64,000 nucleotides of DNA from Actinobacillus porcitonsillarum (GTDB lineage Bacteria; Pseudomonadota; Gammaproteobacteria; Enterobacterales; Pasteurellaceae), in NCBI RefSeq assembly GCF_003101015.1, contig NZ_CP029206.1, forward strand, positions 1,871,001-1,935,000, written 5' to 3'. This document shows, one piece after another, positions 31,643 to 40,632 of the stretch. Position 1 is the stretch's first letter. Every line of letters starts with the position of its first letter. Position numbers and translations under genes: made by a program. Below the pieces are notes generated by a model that saw only the letters and a list, made by a program, of their open reading frames with translations, was not told the DNA's origin and did not search any database.

Positions 31643-32068
31643 TTATTCACTTTCTAACGGGACAACAAGCATATCGACTGCAACGCTATTCATTACTTGA
31701 CGAGTTGAAGACATAAATTTACTCCAAAAGTCCTGATGATGTCCTGTAACCAGTAAATCAACATTATGTTTTTCAACTGCTTCTTCCAATACCTGAGAAA
31801 AATCTCCTGTACCGTTCAAGCGTTCCGCAACAGGGTAGTTTATTTTTGATGCTAATTCATCTAATGCCTTATTGGTTTCTACTGAAACACTATCTTGTAC
31901 AGCAGACATATTAATATCAATTAAGCCAGTATAAAGATCTGAAAAATTTACATCTACATGGATGATAGATAATTTAGCTCCACATTTTTCTGCAATTCCA
32001 GCACCTTTACGTAATAAAACAAGGCTTTCTTCTGAAAGATCAACTGCAACTAAAATATGTTTATACAT
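31643..32068 (-). CDS. uspA: Universal stress protein A
   Basis: 141 aa. Start MYKHILVAVDLSEESLVLL, the central valine/isoleucine-rich IIHVDVNFSDLYTG and VDLLVTGHHQD (about 104-114) match the UspA subgroup, which lacks the ATP-binding glycine loop of the UspFG type. It is a small cytoplasmic dimer made during growth arrest and oxidative stress. The gene is divergent from fnr, and the shared 212-base region contains an FNR-type box nearer to fnr. Confidence 0.93.
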   Translation of the reverse strand: MYKHILVAVDLSEESLVLLRKGAGIAEKCGAKLSIIHVDVNFSDLYTGLIDINMSAVQDSVSVETNKALDELASKINYPVAERLNGTGDFSQVLEEAVEKHNVDLLVTGHHQDFWSKFMSSTRQVMNSVAVDMLVVPLESE

Positions 32069-32124
32069 AATAGACTCCTTGTTGTGTCTGTTTTTGTTAT
32101 TGATATATTAGCAAATTCTTCTAT

Positions 32125-32154
32125 AAAAAAATGAGATATACTTCTCATTTTTTT
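32125..32154. terminator. Perfect A/T-flanked hairpin in the uspA-fnr divergent region
   Basis: AAAAAAATGAGA (32125-32136) is the exact reverse complement of TCTCATTTTTTT (32143-32154), with a 6-base loop. This is an ideal intrinsic terminator in either direction, yet it sits between two divergent genes where no terminator is expected. It may end a short untranslated RNA or attenuate uspA. Confidence 0.6.
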
Positions 32155-32244
32155 ATTAAAATGTAAAAATTCTTATCACATTTTTAAGAAAGGAGATTTG
32201 TTATCAAATCTATACTTTCTTCCCTTGGAAATAAATGGTAAGAT

Positions 32245-32258
32245 TTGCTTTAAATCAA
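32245..32258 (+). promoter_or_regulatory. FNR-type box upstream of fnr
   Basis: TTGCTTTAAATCAA matches the FNR consensus TTGAT-N4-ATCAA with one mismatch. It lies 23 bases before the fnr start codon, a position suited to negative autoregulation as in E. coli fnr. Confidence 0.6.
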
Positions 32259-32280
32259 ATTTTAGTCAAATTAACACGGA

Positions 32281-33066
32281 ATGAGTATGAAAATTGTGTC
32301 TGATTCAAAAACTTCAGGAAGAACAGCTTGTACGATTCACTGCCAAAACTGTAGTATTAGTCAGCTTTGCTTACCTTTTACCTTGAGCGAACATGAACTC
32401 ACTCAACTTGATAATATAATTGAACGTAAAAAACCTATCCAAAAATCTCAAATCATCTTCCAATCTGGCGATGAACTTCGTTCTATTTATGCTATTCGTT
32501 CGGGAACTTTAAAAAGTTATACACTAAGCGAAAATGGAGAAGAACAAATCACAGCATTCCATTTACCAGGAGACTTAATAGGTTTCGATGCTATTATGAA
32601 TATGAAACACGTGGGTTTCGCTCAAGCTTTAGAAACAGCAATGATTTGTGAAATTCCATTTGATATTTTAGATGACTTAGCAGGTAAAATGCCTAAAATT
32701 AGGCATCAAATTATGCGCTTAATGAGTAATGAAATCAAAAGCGATCAAGAAATGATTTTATTACTATCTAAAATGAGTGCAGAAGAAAAATTAGCTGCAT
32801 TTCTCTATAACTTATCTCAACGTTTTGCAGCTAGAGGTTTCTCGGCTAGAGAATTTCGCCTGACAATGACAAGAGGCGATATAGGTAATTATCTTGGTTT
32901 AACTATTGAAACCATTAGTCGGCTTTTAGGACGATTCCAAAAAAGTGGCATGATTACCGTCCAAGGGAAATATATTACTATAAATAAAATGGATGAACTA
33001 ATTGAAATGGCTGGTGGAGGAAAAAACCAAATACCATTTAAAGATATTAGTAATTGTTGTGGATAA
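32281..33066 (+). CDS. fnr: FNR/HlyX oxygen-responsive regulator
   Basis: About 259-261 aa. The N-terminal cysteine cluster [14 protein letters not shown] provides three [4Fe-4S] ligands, with a further Cys in TAMICEIPF (about 124). A cyclic-nucleotide-like beta-roll (about 45-140) and dimer helix follow; the HTH recognition helix [10 protein letters not shown] (about 210-219) keeps the Glu, Ser and Arg that read TTGAT half sites. It switches genes for anaerobic respiration and is called HlyX in A. pleuropneumoniae. The C-terminus is about 15-20 residues longer than in E. coli and ends in two adjacent cysteines (NCCG), which is unusual. Confidence 0.95.
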   Translation: MSMKIVSDSKTSGRTACTIHCQNCSISQLCLPFTLSEHELTQLDNIIERKKPIQKSQIIFQSGDELRSIYAIRSGTLKSYTLSENGEEQITAFHLPGDLIGFDAIMNMKHVGFAQALETAMICEIPFDILDDLAGKMPKIRHQIMRLMSNEIKSDQEMILLLSKMSAEEKLAAFLYNLSQRFAARGFSAREFRLTMTRGDIGNYLGLTIETISRLLGRFQKSGMITVQGKYITINKMDELIEMAGGGKNQIPFKDISNCCG

Positions 33067-33135
33067 TCCCTGTTAATTTAAAAACAATATATCGTAGACA
33101 GATTTGTTCTTAAAATCTCTTTCCCCTTTAAATAA

Positions 33136-33170
33136 AAAAACCCTTTTGTATAAACAAGAGGGTTTTTTGT
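33136..33170. terminator. Bidirectional terminator between fnr and rplY
   Basis: AAAAAAACCCTTTTGT and ACAAGAGGGTTTTTT pair with a short loop. Convergent genes on both sides. Confidence 0.8.
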
Positions 33171-33199
33171 TGACTCTATATAAATTTTTATAGCAAAAT

Positions 33200-33487
33200 T
33201 TACACGCGTTTGAAGTCCAAGTGAACAAGTTTTGGTTTTGTTGGGTGGCGTTGAATCGCTTGTACTTTAACTTGCTCTTCTTTACCTGCAACAACGATAG
33301 TTAACACTTCGTTATAGAACGCATCGTGAACTTGTGCGTTGTTTACATTATCGTGGTTTAATACGATTGATACAGGCTCTGCAGAACCACCGTAGATGAT
33401 TGCAGGAACTTGACCATTGTGACGCAGGCGGCGGCTCGCACCCTTACCTTGCGCTGTACGAACTTCAGCTTCGAATTTGAATGACAT
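33200..33487 (-). CDS. rplY: 50S ribosomal protein L25
   Basis: 95 aa, the short gammaproteobacterial form without the CTC domain. Start [20 protein letters not shown], then [14 protein letters not shown] and the end [19 protein letters not shown]. It binds 5S rRNA in the central protuberance. Single gene, ended by the shared terminator with fnr. Confidence 0.95.
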   Translation of the reverse strand: MSFKFEAEVRTAQGKGASRRLRHNGQVPAIIYGGSAEPVSIVLNHDNVNNAQVHDAFYNEVLTIVVAGKEEQVKVQAIQRHPTKPKLVHLDFKRV

Positions 33488-33616
33488 TGTTTAATTCTCT
33501 TAAATAATGGAATTTTCATTCCGTAAAAATAAAAAATAGCAGGCGACCCAGCTATTTCCCTAAAATTATGTGACTAAAAGTCGGGCGCAATTCTACACGA
33601 TTTAGAAAAAAAATGC

Positions 33617-33646
33617 AAAAAAAGAGATGGCATTCCATCTCTTTTT
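33617..33646 (-). terminator. Terminator of the malic enzyme gene
   Basis: AAAAAGAGATGG CATT CCATCTCTTTTT. It comes right after the maeB stop codon, so no phosphotransacetylase-like part follows. Confidence 0.8.
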
Positions 33647-34669
33647 CTTGTTATTTCACATTATTCTACTAATTTTCTAACACGATCAGTATAAGCCTTC
33701 CAATCGGTTATTGGGCGAGTTGCCACGCCACTTTCCATTGCAGCTTTTGCTACCGCAGAAGATACTACTTCAATTAAGCGAGGATCGAAAGGTGTTGGAA
33801 TTACATAATCTGGACCAAATGTTAAAGAACCATAAGTTGAAATAACTTCAAAAGGCACAGGCTCTTTCGCTAAATCTGCGATTGCGTGTGCTGCTGCCAT
33901 TTTCATTTCCTCGTTGATGGTTGTCGCGCCAACATCTAAGGCACCACGGAAAAGGAATGGGAAACATAAAACATTATTAACTTGGTTAGGGTAATCCGAA
34001 CGTCCTGTACAAACAACGGCATCTGGACGAACTGCTTTAGCTTCATGTGGTGTCGTTTCAGGAACTGGGTTTGCTAGTGCTAAAATAAGCGGATTATCAG
34101 CCATTGTTTTAATCATATCTTGCGTTAATGCACCGGCTTTAGAGCAGCCTAAGAACACATCGGCACCTTGAATGGCATCTGCTAATGTACGCCAGCCATT
34201 ATCTTCAATAGCATAAAACTGTTTAGTTTCATCCATGTTATCGCCACGACCTTGGAAAATAACGCCTTTAGAGTCACACATAGTAATATTTTCTTTTTTG
34301 AAACCTAAAGAGCGTAATAAGTTTGTACAAGCAATTGCTGAAGCACCAGCACCGTTTACTACTAAACGCACTTCATCAATTTTTTTACCTACTACTTGCA
34401 AGCCGTTTAAGGCAGCTGCACCAACAATGATCGCCGTACCATGTTGATCATCATGGAAAACTGGAATACCCATTCGCTCACGCAATTTTTTCTCGATATA
34501 GAAACATTCAGGTGCTTTAATATCTTCTAAATTGATACCACCAAATGTTGGTTCTAATGCGGCAATAATATCAACTAATTTATCCGGATCTGTCTCATTA
34601 ATTTCGATATCAAAAACATCAACGCCAGCAAATTTTTGCTGAATTTACAATCCAAGTGCAACAAAAAAA

Positions 34670-34737
34670 GAAGTACTCATCAACTAGAATATAATTTTGT
34701 TTCCACACAAAAACCACTTCCAAATGATGAGTACTTC
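34670..34737 (+). promoter_or_regulatory. Inverted repeat over the IS30 transposase start
   Basis: GAAGTACTCATCA (34670-34682) is the perfect reverse complement of TGATGAGTACTTC (34725-34737), which includes the start codons. A transcript entering from outside would fold and hide the start, a common way for IS elements to limit transposase made by read-through. Confidence 0.65.
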
Positions 34738-35698
34738 CTACCGACATCTTACAATAAACGAGCGAGAAAAGATAATGATTTTACTCGCACAGGGCAAAAA
34801 ACAAGCAGAAATTGCCAAAGCACTGGGACGTAGCTCCAGCACCATTTCTCGCGAGCTGAAACGACACGCTCTAGAAAGCTACAGTGCAACGAACGCACAA
34901 AACAGCTATTTGAAGCATCGTCAAAATAGCAAAGCACAGCGCAAATTAGAGCAGCCTGAATATTTCAATTTGGTGCAAGAAAAGTTTCTGACAGAAAACT
35001 GGTCGCCCGAACAAATCAGCGCACGATTAAAATTGGAAAAATCTGAATTATCCATTAGTTATTCAACCATTTATCGTGGTATTTATTCAGGGTTGTTTGA
35101 TATAGGCGAACGCAAAGCCAGTCGCAAACTGCGCCACAAAGGCAAAACACGGCATACAAAAAATCATCATGAAAAACGTGGCAAAATTCAGATATCCAAC
35201 CATTTGAACGACCGTCCCATTTCGGCGCAAAATCGCAGTCGCTTTGGACATTGGGAAGCCGATACCGTACTGGGTAAAGCGGGTGGAGCTTGTTTGCTGA
35301 CGCTGACGGAACGCAAAAGTCGTTTTGAGTTGGTGAAGAAAATTCCTGCCAAAAAAGCCGAAGCAGTCCAAAAAGCCATGATTGAATTGCTGGATTCACA
35401 TATATTGCGGTCAATTACGCCAGACCGTGGTAAAGAATTTGCCCAACATCGTTTGGTAACAGAAGCACTGGGTGTAGAATTTTACTTCCCCGAGCCGCAT
35501 CAACCGTGGACACGGGGAACGAATGAAAATACAAATGGGTTACTTCGTGAATACTTTCCGAAGCACCAAGACATCAATCAGTGGAGCGAAGTTGATATTC
35601 AACAGGTGATCAATAAACTGAATTTACGACCACGTAAATGTTTAGGTTGGAAAACACCTTATGAAGTTTACTTCAAAAAATCGTTGCACTTGGTTTGA
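34724..35698 (+). CDS. IS30-family transposase
   Basis: About 324 aa. Start [20 protein letters not shown] is the N-terminal HTH domain (TNP_HTH_38) with [19 protein letters not shown] (about 30-48). The DDE catalytic domain follows: the first Asp in [11 protein letters not shown] (about 171-181), the second in [11 protein letters not shown] (about 231-241), and the Glu in [14 protein letters not shown] (about 268-281). Complete, so the element may be active. I chose the ATG pair at 34724/34727 over an upstream TTG. Confidence 0.92.
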   Translation: MMSTSYRHLTINEREKIMILLAQGKKQAEIAKALGRSSSTISRELKRHALESYSATNAQNSYLKHRQNSKAQRKLEQPEYFNLVQEKFLTENWSPEQISARLKLEKSELSISYSTIYRGIYSGLFDIGERKASRKLRHKGKTRHTKNHHEKRGKIQISNHLNDRPISAQNRSRFGHWEADTVLGKAGGACLLTLTERKSRFELVKKIPAKKAEAVQKAMIELLDSHILRSITPDRGKEFAQHRLVTEALGVEFYFPEPHQPWTRGTNENTNGLLREYFPKHQDINQWSEVDIQQVINKLNLRPRKCLGWKTPYEVYFKKSLHLV

Positions 35699-36067
35699 CA
35701 ATTCAAGTTTAAATAGTACACCTTTACCTTCCATTACTGGTTTGGATGCTAATGCACCAATATTACCTAGACCTAAAACCGCAGTACCATTAGAAATCAC
35801 TGCCACTAAGTTGCCTCTCGCAGTATAACGGCTTGCTGCTGCCGGATTTTTTTCAATTTCGAGACACGGCTCAGCAACACCTGGAGAATATGCTAATGCT
35901 AAATCATGCTGAGTAGCTAAATTTTTAGTTGGTGTAACGGAAATTTTGCCTGGAACGGGAAATTCGTGGAAGTCTAATGCCTGTTGTTTTAAATCACTCA
36001 TACTGTATCCTTATTAAAACGAGAGAATGGAAGGAATTTTATTTTATTGCAAATTTTAACCTAATTT

Positions 36068-36083
36068 TGTGATCTAGATCGTA
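36068..36083 (-). promoter_or_regulatory. CRP-like site upstream of maeB
   Basis: TGTGATCTAGATCGTA: one perfect TGTGA half and TCGTA in place of TCACA, with N6 spacing, 67-82 bases before the maeB start. It would put malic enzyme under catabolite control; not decisive. Confidence 0.4.
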
Positions 36084-36144
36084 ATTTTAACAATTTGTTA
36101 AAACTTAATTCATTAGAAAAATAACATATTATGTGAAAAAACAA

Positions 36145-36175
36145 TGGGGTTTTGTAAAAGATCTACAAAACCCCA
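36145..36175 (-). terminator. Terminator of the citrate operon
   Basis: TGGGGTTTTGTA and TACAAAACCCCA form a 12-bp stem with a 7-base loop; the minus strand continues TTGTTTTTTC. It follows citT. Confidence 0.88.
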
Positions 36176-36195
36176 CCGCTTAATTAGAATTTATC

Positions 36196-37647
36196 TTAGT
36201 TTACTGTTGGTAACCAACCTGCGCTGAACAGGAACTCCCACCAAGCAATACCTAATGTTGCGTGAATGAGTAAGCTACCGAATGCAATCACTGCACCTGC
36301 TGTCCACCAAGATTTAATGTCGTTATAACCTGCACCAAATGTGATTGGACCTGGACCACCACCGTAGTGCGTTACAGAACCACCGTAAGAGTTAGAGAAT
36401 AATAAGCCTAATGCTAATAATTCAACCGGTGCACCTGCTACTTTACCGACTGTTGCAAATACAGGAACCATTGCAGCTACATAAGCACCACCTGATGCAA
36501 ATAAGTAACGTACAGCAACACTCAAGAGTAAAATAACGATTAAAGCAATGTTACCATGGTCGCCAAAGTTTAAGTTTGCACTTAATGTATCTGCTAACCA
36601 TTTGAAGAAGCCTGCTTTCTCTAAAATGCCAGACATACCAATGATACCACCGTACCAAATTAAGGTATCCCAACCCGCTTTATTTTTACGGATATCATCC
36701 CAAGATACGATGGTTAATACAACGCAAAGTACCATGGTAATTAACGCAACTGTTGTTGCATTTACATTTAAGAAATCAGAGAAAATCCAGCCAAATAACG
36801 CTAATACGAATAACACTGCTAATGCTTTCTCACGGAAAGACATTGGACCTAATTCATCTAAGCCTTTTTTCGCAATCGCTTTATTATCTACATTTTTTAA
36901 CTCTGGTTTAGCAATAATGTAGCAGATAAATGGAATGATAAATAAGCATAATAAACCTGGTACAGAAGCAGCTAAAAACCATTGAACCCAGTTTAAGTTT
37001 AAACCTAAAATTGGAGACATCAATGATAATGCTAATGCGTTAGGCGCCATCGCTGTTAAGAAGATATAGCTGGTTGTTTTTACCACCATATATACGTTTA
37101 ACAATAAGTAACGACCTGCTAATTTAGGTGATTTTTCCGGATCTGAACCTAAAGCGACTGCCACACTGTTAATAATTGGGAATACAATCCCCCCTGCACG
37201 AGCCGTGTTTGACGGAGTTGCCGGAGAAAGTAATAAATCAAGGAAAACAGTCACATAACCTAAACGGAGAGTTGTGCTTCCTAACCAACTAATCATGTGA
37301 TATGCAATACGTTTACCTAAACCGGTAATCACGAATGCAGAACTAAGCGTAAATGCGGTAAAGATCAACCACGTTGTTCCTGATTGATAACCCGCAAGCG
37401 TATGGCTTACTTTCACAAATTCTTCTGCACCAGCCGTATTACCGATAGTTGCAGCAGAAGCCGCGACAGCTGCAAGTAATAATACTGGCTCGCCATATGG
37501 TTTAATCACAAGACCTACGATTGTTGCAATGTAGATCCCTAATAAACGCCAAGCAATCAGAGAAAGTCCCTCTGGTGCAGGCAGTAAGAAGAAGAGCACA
37601 GGTATTGCAACCAGTACTGCAACTTTTTGCGCTTTAGATAAAGCCAT
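36196..37647 (-). CDS. citT: DASS-family citrate:succinate antiporter
   Basis: 483 aa with about 12-13 membrane segments. The divalent anion:Na+ symporter (DASS/SLC13) signature is visible: SPATPSNTARAGGIVFPI (about 142-159, the SNT motif of the first anion site) and the C-terminal hairpin region LLFSNSYGGSVTHYGGGPGPI (split about 415-435). As last gene of the citrate lyase operon it most likely imports citrate in exchange for succinate, the product of anaerobic citrate use. It lies 12 bases after citXG. Confidence 0.92.
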   Translation of the reverse strand: MALSKAQKVAVLVAIPVLFFLLPAPEGLSLIAWRLLGIYIATIVGLVIKPYGEPVLLLAAVAASAATIGNTAGAEEFVKVSHTLAGYQSGTTWLIFTAFTLSSAFVITGLGKRIAYHMISWLGSTTLRLGYVTVFLDLLLSPATPSNTARAGGIVFPIINSVAVALGSDPEKSPKLAGRYLLLNVYMVVKTTSYIFLTAMAPNALALSLMSPILGLNLNWVQWFLAASVPGLLCLFIIPFICYIIAKPELKNVDNKAIAKKGLDELGPMSFREKALAVLFVLALFGWIFSDFLNVNATTVALITMVLCVVLTIVSWDDIRKNKAGWDTLIWYGGIIGMSGILEKAGFFKWLADTLSANLNFGDHGNIALIVILLLSVAVRYLFASGGAYVAAMVPVFATVGKVAGAPVELLALGLLFSNSYGGSVTHYGGGPGPITFGAGYNDIKSWWTAGAVIAFGSLLIHATLGIAWWEFLFSAGWLPTVN

Positions 37648-37659
37648 AGTTCACCTCTA

Positions 37660-39066
37660 TTAAGATTTAAGATAACATTTTAAAAAAATCGTTAATGCCA
37701 ATAAATCTGCACTGCCACCTGAACTCAAATTACGTGCAATGCAGGCTTGATCAAATTCTGCGAGACTTGCAATCAAGCTGTCTTTATTTTGTAAAATCGT
37801 ACTATTTTCCAACCGCTTGCTCGCCTCCTTTTGTATAAATGTTAAACCTTCCATCTTCCCACGATTAACAACATTCGTATCGGGATTATTTGCCATTAAA
37901 TACAATAATATAATTAACCATTGATGTTGTAATTCAACATTTTTGTATGCTTCAACAAAGTCTAATGCTTGTCTTACTAATAAGAAGCCACTTTCTGCTT
38001 CCCCTCTGGCGCCTGTTAAACCATATTCTCTAAACAATCTAACGCCAGCGGTAAGAGGTTGATGATCAGGATAATGCTTTAATTCTTCTGTTAAACCCTG
38101 AGTAAATTGAGCAACTTGTTCACAAATAGCATTAACCAAAGAGTGGTTTTGCTTAAGCTGATTTTCTATTACATCTAACGCATACAATCGTCCAATCGCG
38201 GTACAAATTAACCCAAATGCAAAAATTGCGCCTTTATGGGTATTCACATCATTTGTTGCCTGCCGCATGGCCTTTTCTGCAATAACACCAAGCGGTCTAA
38301 TTTGTGCCAAAATTTGCGAATGGGGCAAATTGACGGTTTCTATCCCCTTTAATACAAACTGTGCAAAAAACGGGCGTAATGCTAGCGCACTTTGCTCAAA
38401 AGTTTTCAGGTTCATATCCTGATGAGAACCATTATTTATACTGTCCACTAAACCTGGTTTTGGCGATAATCTTGCTTCATCAACTAATGCTTGATAAACC
38501 ATTGTGGCAATTCGCTGTGAGAAATCATCTGCCTGAACACGCGTCTTCATTTCGCTCCAAATCGCTTCAAAGCTATGTTTTCTTGCTCTGGCACACACTT
38601 TTGCTTCATCTTGACAGACTAAACAAGGGCGAGGCGGATAATTAAATTCTGTACGACTTAATAATCTGCCATCCGCTTGAATAACATCGATATCCCATAA
38701 ACGAGCAAGAGGCGAACTCTCTTCTAAAGCGATCATTGCCCTTTTTAGCTTGTCAGCCTCAATAGGCAGTACAAATAATGCTTCATGTCCCGTATTTAAC
38801 GGTCTAATAAATTCTGCTGTGGGCTTTACCCCTAAAGCCGAAAAACAAGCGGTCAAATTTTCTAATGCGCTTGCAAACACATAATCGAGCAACGCATTTT
38901 TCTTAACGCCCCCTACCGCAAGCAAAGTGAGCGACAATACTGTTTGACCGTATTGTGCTAAACATTGTTGCTGAAGTTGAACTCGGTTTTCTCGAGCTTC
39001 AAGTAGCTGCTCAAGACTTACCTCTTCACCGTCCAAAGAAAAATCATTATAAAATTGCTCAAACAT
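37660..39066 (-). CDS. citXG: Fused CitX-CitG: citrate lyase holo-ACP and prosthetic-group synthase
   Basis: 468 aa. The first about 175 residues are CitX (phosphoribosyl-dephospho-CoA transferase): EEVSLEQLLEARENRVQLQQ, the RLWDIDVI metal-binding motif (about 141-148) and RTEFNYPPRPCLVCQ...CARARKHS. Residues about 185-468 are CitG (triphosphoribosyl-dephospho-CoA synthase): EARLSPKPGLVDSINNGSHQDMN (split about 200-222) and THKGAIFAFGL. Together they make the prosthetic group and load it on Ser14 of CitD. The fusion is known in Haemophilus. It lies between citF and citT. Confidence 0.93.
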   Translation of the reverse strand: MFEQFYNDFSLDGEEVSLEQLLEARENRVQLQQQCLAQYGQTVLSLTLLAVGGVKKNALLDYVFASALENLTACFSALGVKPTAEFIRPLNTGHEALFVLPIEADKLKRAMIALEESSPLARLWDIDVIQADGRLLSRTEFNYPPRPCLVCQDEAKVCARARKHSFEAIWSEMKTRVQADDFSQRIATMVYQALVDEARLSPKPGLVDSINNGSHQDMNLKTFEQSALALRPFFAQFVLKGIETVNLPHSQILAQIRPLGVIAEKAMRQATNDVNTHKGAIFAFGLICTAIGRLYALDVIENQLKQNHSLVNAICEQVAQFTQGLTEELKHYPDHQPLTAGVRLFREYGLTGARGEAESGFLLVRQALDFVEAYKNVELQHQWLIILLYLMANNPDTNVVNRGKMEGLTFIQKEASKRLENSTILQNKDSLIASLAEFDQACIARNLSSGGSADLLALTIFLKCYLKS

Positions 39067-39118
39067 ATTGACCGCTTACTCAATAAGGCGAGTATAAAAT
39101 TTATGCTCGCTTATCTTT

Positions 39119-40621
39119 TTATGCTTTTACTTGATATACCGTGTCAATCACAGAACCATCACGGTAACGAACAACCGCAACAGGTTTATCTGTGAATTCA
39201 ATATCTTTCGGTTTACCTGTAATGCTATACGCACGTTCACAAAGTTGTTCAATCGTGAATAATTGAATACCTGCTTCTGTTAATTTTTCAATTAAGTCAG
39301 GGCGTTTAGGGTTTACCGCAACACCGTGATCGGTTACAAGAACATCAATGTTTTCACCTGGGGTTACACAAGTAATAACATTTTCTACCACCGTTGGGAT
39401 ACGTCCACGAACTAATGGCGCAACGATAATTGCAACTTGAGCAGAGGATGCCGTATCACAGTGACCACCTGAAGCACCACGAATAACACCATCAGATCCT
39501 GTTAATACGTTTACATTAAATTTGGTATCAATTTCTAGTGCTGAAAGAATAACCACATCTAAACGCTCAACAGAAGCACCTTTTGAACTATAGTTTGCAT
39601 ATTGGTTAGCCGATACTTCGATATGATTTGGGTTACGAGCAAGGGATTCTGCCGCATCTTTATCGAAAGATTGAACGTCAATCAGTTTTTTGATTAAACC
39701 TGCTTCGTGTAATGCCACCATGCTTGAAGTAATTCCACCTAATGCAAAACTTGCAGTGATATTTTCACGGCGCATTTTTTCTTCCATAAAACGGCTTACG
39801 GCAAGTGCAGCACCGCCAGAACCGGTTTGGAATGAGAAACCATCTTTAAAGTAGCCCGAACCAAAAATTACTTCAGCACATTTACGAGCGATTAAAAGTT
39901 CACGAGGGTTTGTAGTCATACGTGTTGCGCCACCACCGATTTTTTTCGGATCGCCAACAGCATCAACTTGTACGATTAAATCCACTTGGTCTTGTGCAAT
40001 GCTGATTGGATGAAGTGGATATTCGCCAAATTCTTCTGTTAAAAGCACAACTTTATCAGCAAATTCCGCATCAACACGAGCATAGCCTAATGAACCACAT
40101 TTACTTTTACCGGTAAAACCATTGGCATTACCGAATTTATCGCAACAAGGTACCCCTAAAAATGCCACGTCAATTTTTAATTCACCTGATTTCACTAAGT
40201 GAACACGGCCGCCATGCGAGTGAATATTAACCGGCTCAGCAAGGATGCCTTTTGAAATTTCATCTGCTAATTTACCACGTAAACCTGATGAGTAAATTTT
40301 GGTTACAACACCATTTTTAATGTGTTCTACGATTGGGAAATGGCTATCGATCAATGAACTTGAAGCTAAAGTTAGGTTTTTAAAGCCCATTTCAGCAATT
40401 TTATCCATCACCATATTTACGACAAAGTCGCCACCACGGAAAGCGTGGTGAAACGAAACGGTCATACCATCTTTTAAGCCTGAACGGCGAATAGCATCTT
40501 CTAAACTATCACAAATTTTGCGGTCTTTCGCAGTACGAGCAAGAGATTCAGCTTTTGGCACTGCTTGATAAACAGCTTTACCGCCATTAAATTTTTCAAC
40601 ACGTTGTTCTCTAGTTGTCAT
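39119..40621 (-). CDS. citF: Citrate lyase alpha subunit (citrate CoA-transferase)
   Basis: 500 aa. Swaps acetyl for citryl on the acyl carrier protein. Family marks: TVSFHHAFRGGDFVVNMVM (about 54-72), FLGVPCCDKFGNANGFTGKSKCGSLGYA (split about 154-181), FQTGSGGAALAVSRFM, the GSDGVIRGASGGHCDTA block (about 373-389) and the C-terminal VVENVITCVTPGENIDVLVTDHG. Complete, 12 bases after citE. Confidence 0.95.
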   Translation of the reverse strand: MTTREQRVEKFNGGKAVYQAVPKAESLARTAKDRKICDSLEDAIRRSGLKDGMTVSFHHAFRGGDFVVNMVMDKIAEMGFKNLTLASSSLIDSHFPIVEHIKNGVVTKIYSSGLRGKLADEISKGILAEPVNIHSHGGRVHLVKSGELKIDVAFLGVPCCDKFGNANGFTGKSKCGSLGYARVDAEFADKVVLLTEEFGEYPLHPISIAQDQVDLIVQVDAVGDPKKIGGGATRMTTNPRELLIARKCAEVIFGSGYFKDGFSFQTGSGGAALAVSRFMEEKMRRENITASFALGGITSSMVALHEAGLIKKLIDVQSFDKDAAESLARNPNHIEVSANQYANYSSKGASVERLDVVILSALEIDTKFNVNVLTGSDGVIRGASGGHCDTASSAQVAIIVAPLVRGRIPTVVENVITCVTPGENIDVLVTDHGVAVNPKRPDLIEKLTEAGIQLFTIEQLCERAYSITGKPKDIEFTDKPVAVVRYRDGSVIDTVYQVKA

Positions 40622-40632
40622 TTTCTTTCCCC

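Larger units (their letters stand above)
34638..35707 (+). mobile_element. IS30-family insertion sequence
   Basis: 1070 bases with imperfect terminal inverted repeats: TGAATTTACAATCCAAGTGC at the left and TGAATTGTCAAACCAAGTGC at the right (reverse complement). A 2-bp target duplication TT fits: with it the disrupted malic enzyme frame is restored exactly. One transposase gene fills it. Ends and size are standard for IS30. Its G+C is higher than the flanks, so it is a recent arrival. Confidence 0.92.
33661..36001 (-). pseudogene. maeB: NADP-type malic enzyme interrupted by an IS30-family element
   Basis: The N-terminal piece (35710-36001, about 97 codons) begins [18 protein letters not shown] and reads to GVLFK. 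The C-terminal piece (33661-34635) begins [13 protein letters not shown] and contains the NAD(P)-binding [11 protein letters not shown] and the ending RKLVE. Removing the insertion and one copy of its TT duplication restores GVLFKKFAG in frame, so the gene was intact before the insertion. The intact protein would be about 424 aa: the malic enzyme domain only, without the phosphotransacetylase-like domain of the about 760-aa MaeB of E. coli. It would decarboxylate malate to pyruvate. As it stands only a 97-codon stub plus IS-encoded residues can be made, so the gene should be dead. A CRP-like site precedes it. Confidence 0.9.

Noticed and set aside
34638..35707. IS30 insertion as a composite transposon with the IS3 element at 54.6 kb
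   Set aside because: The two elements are of different families, have unrelated ends and are 19 kb apart with core genes between them.
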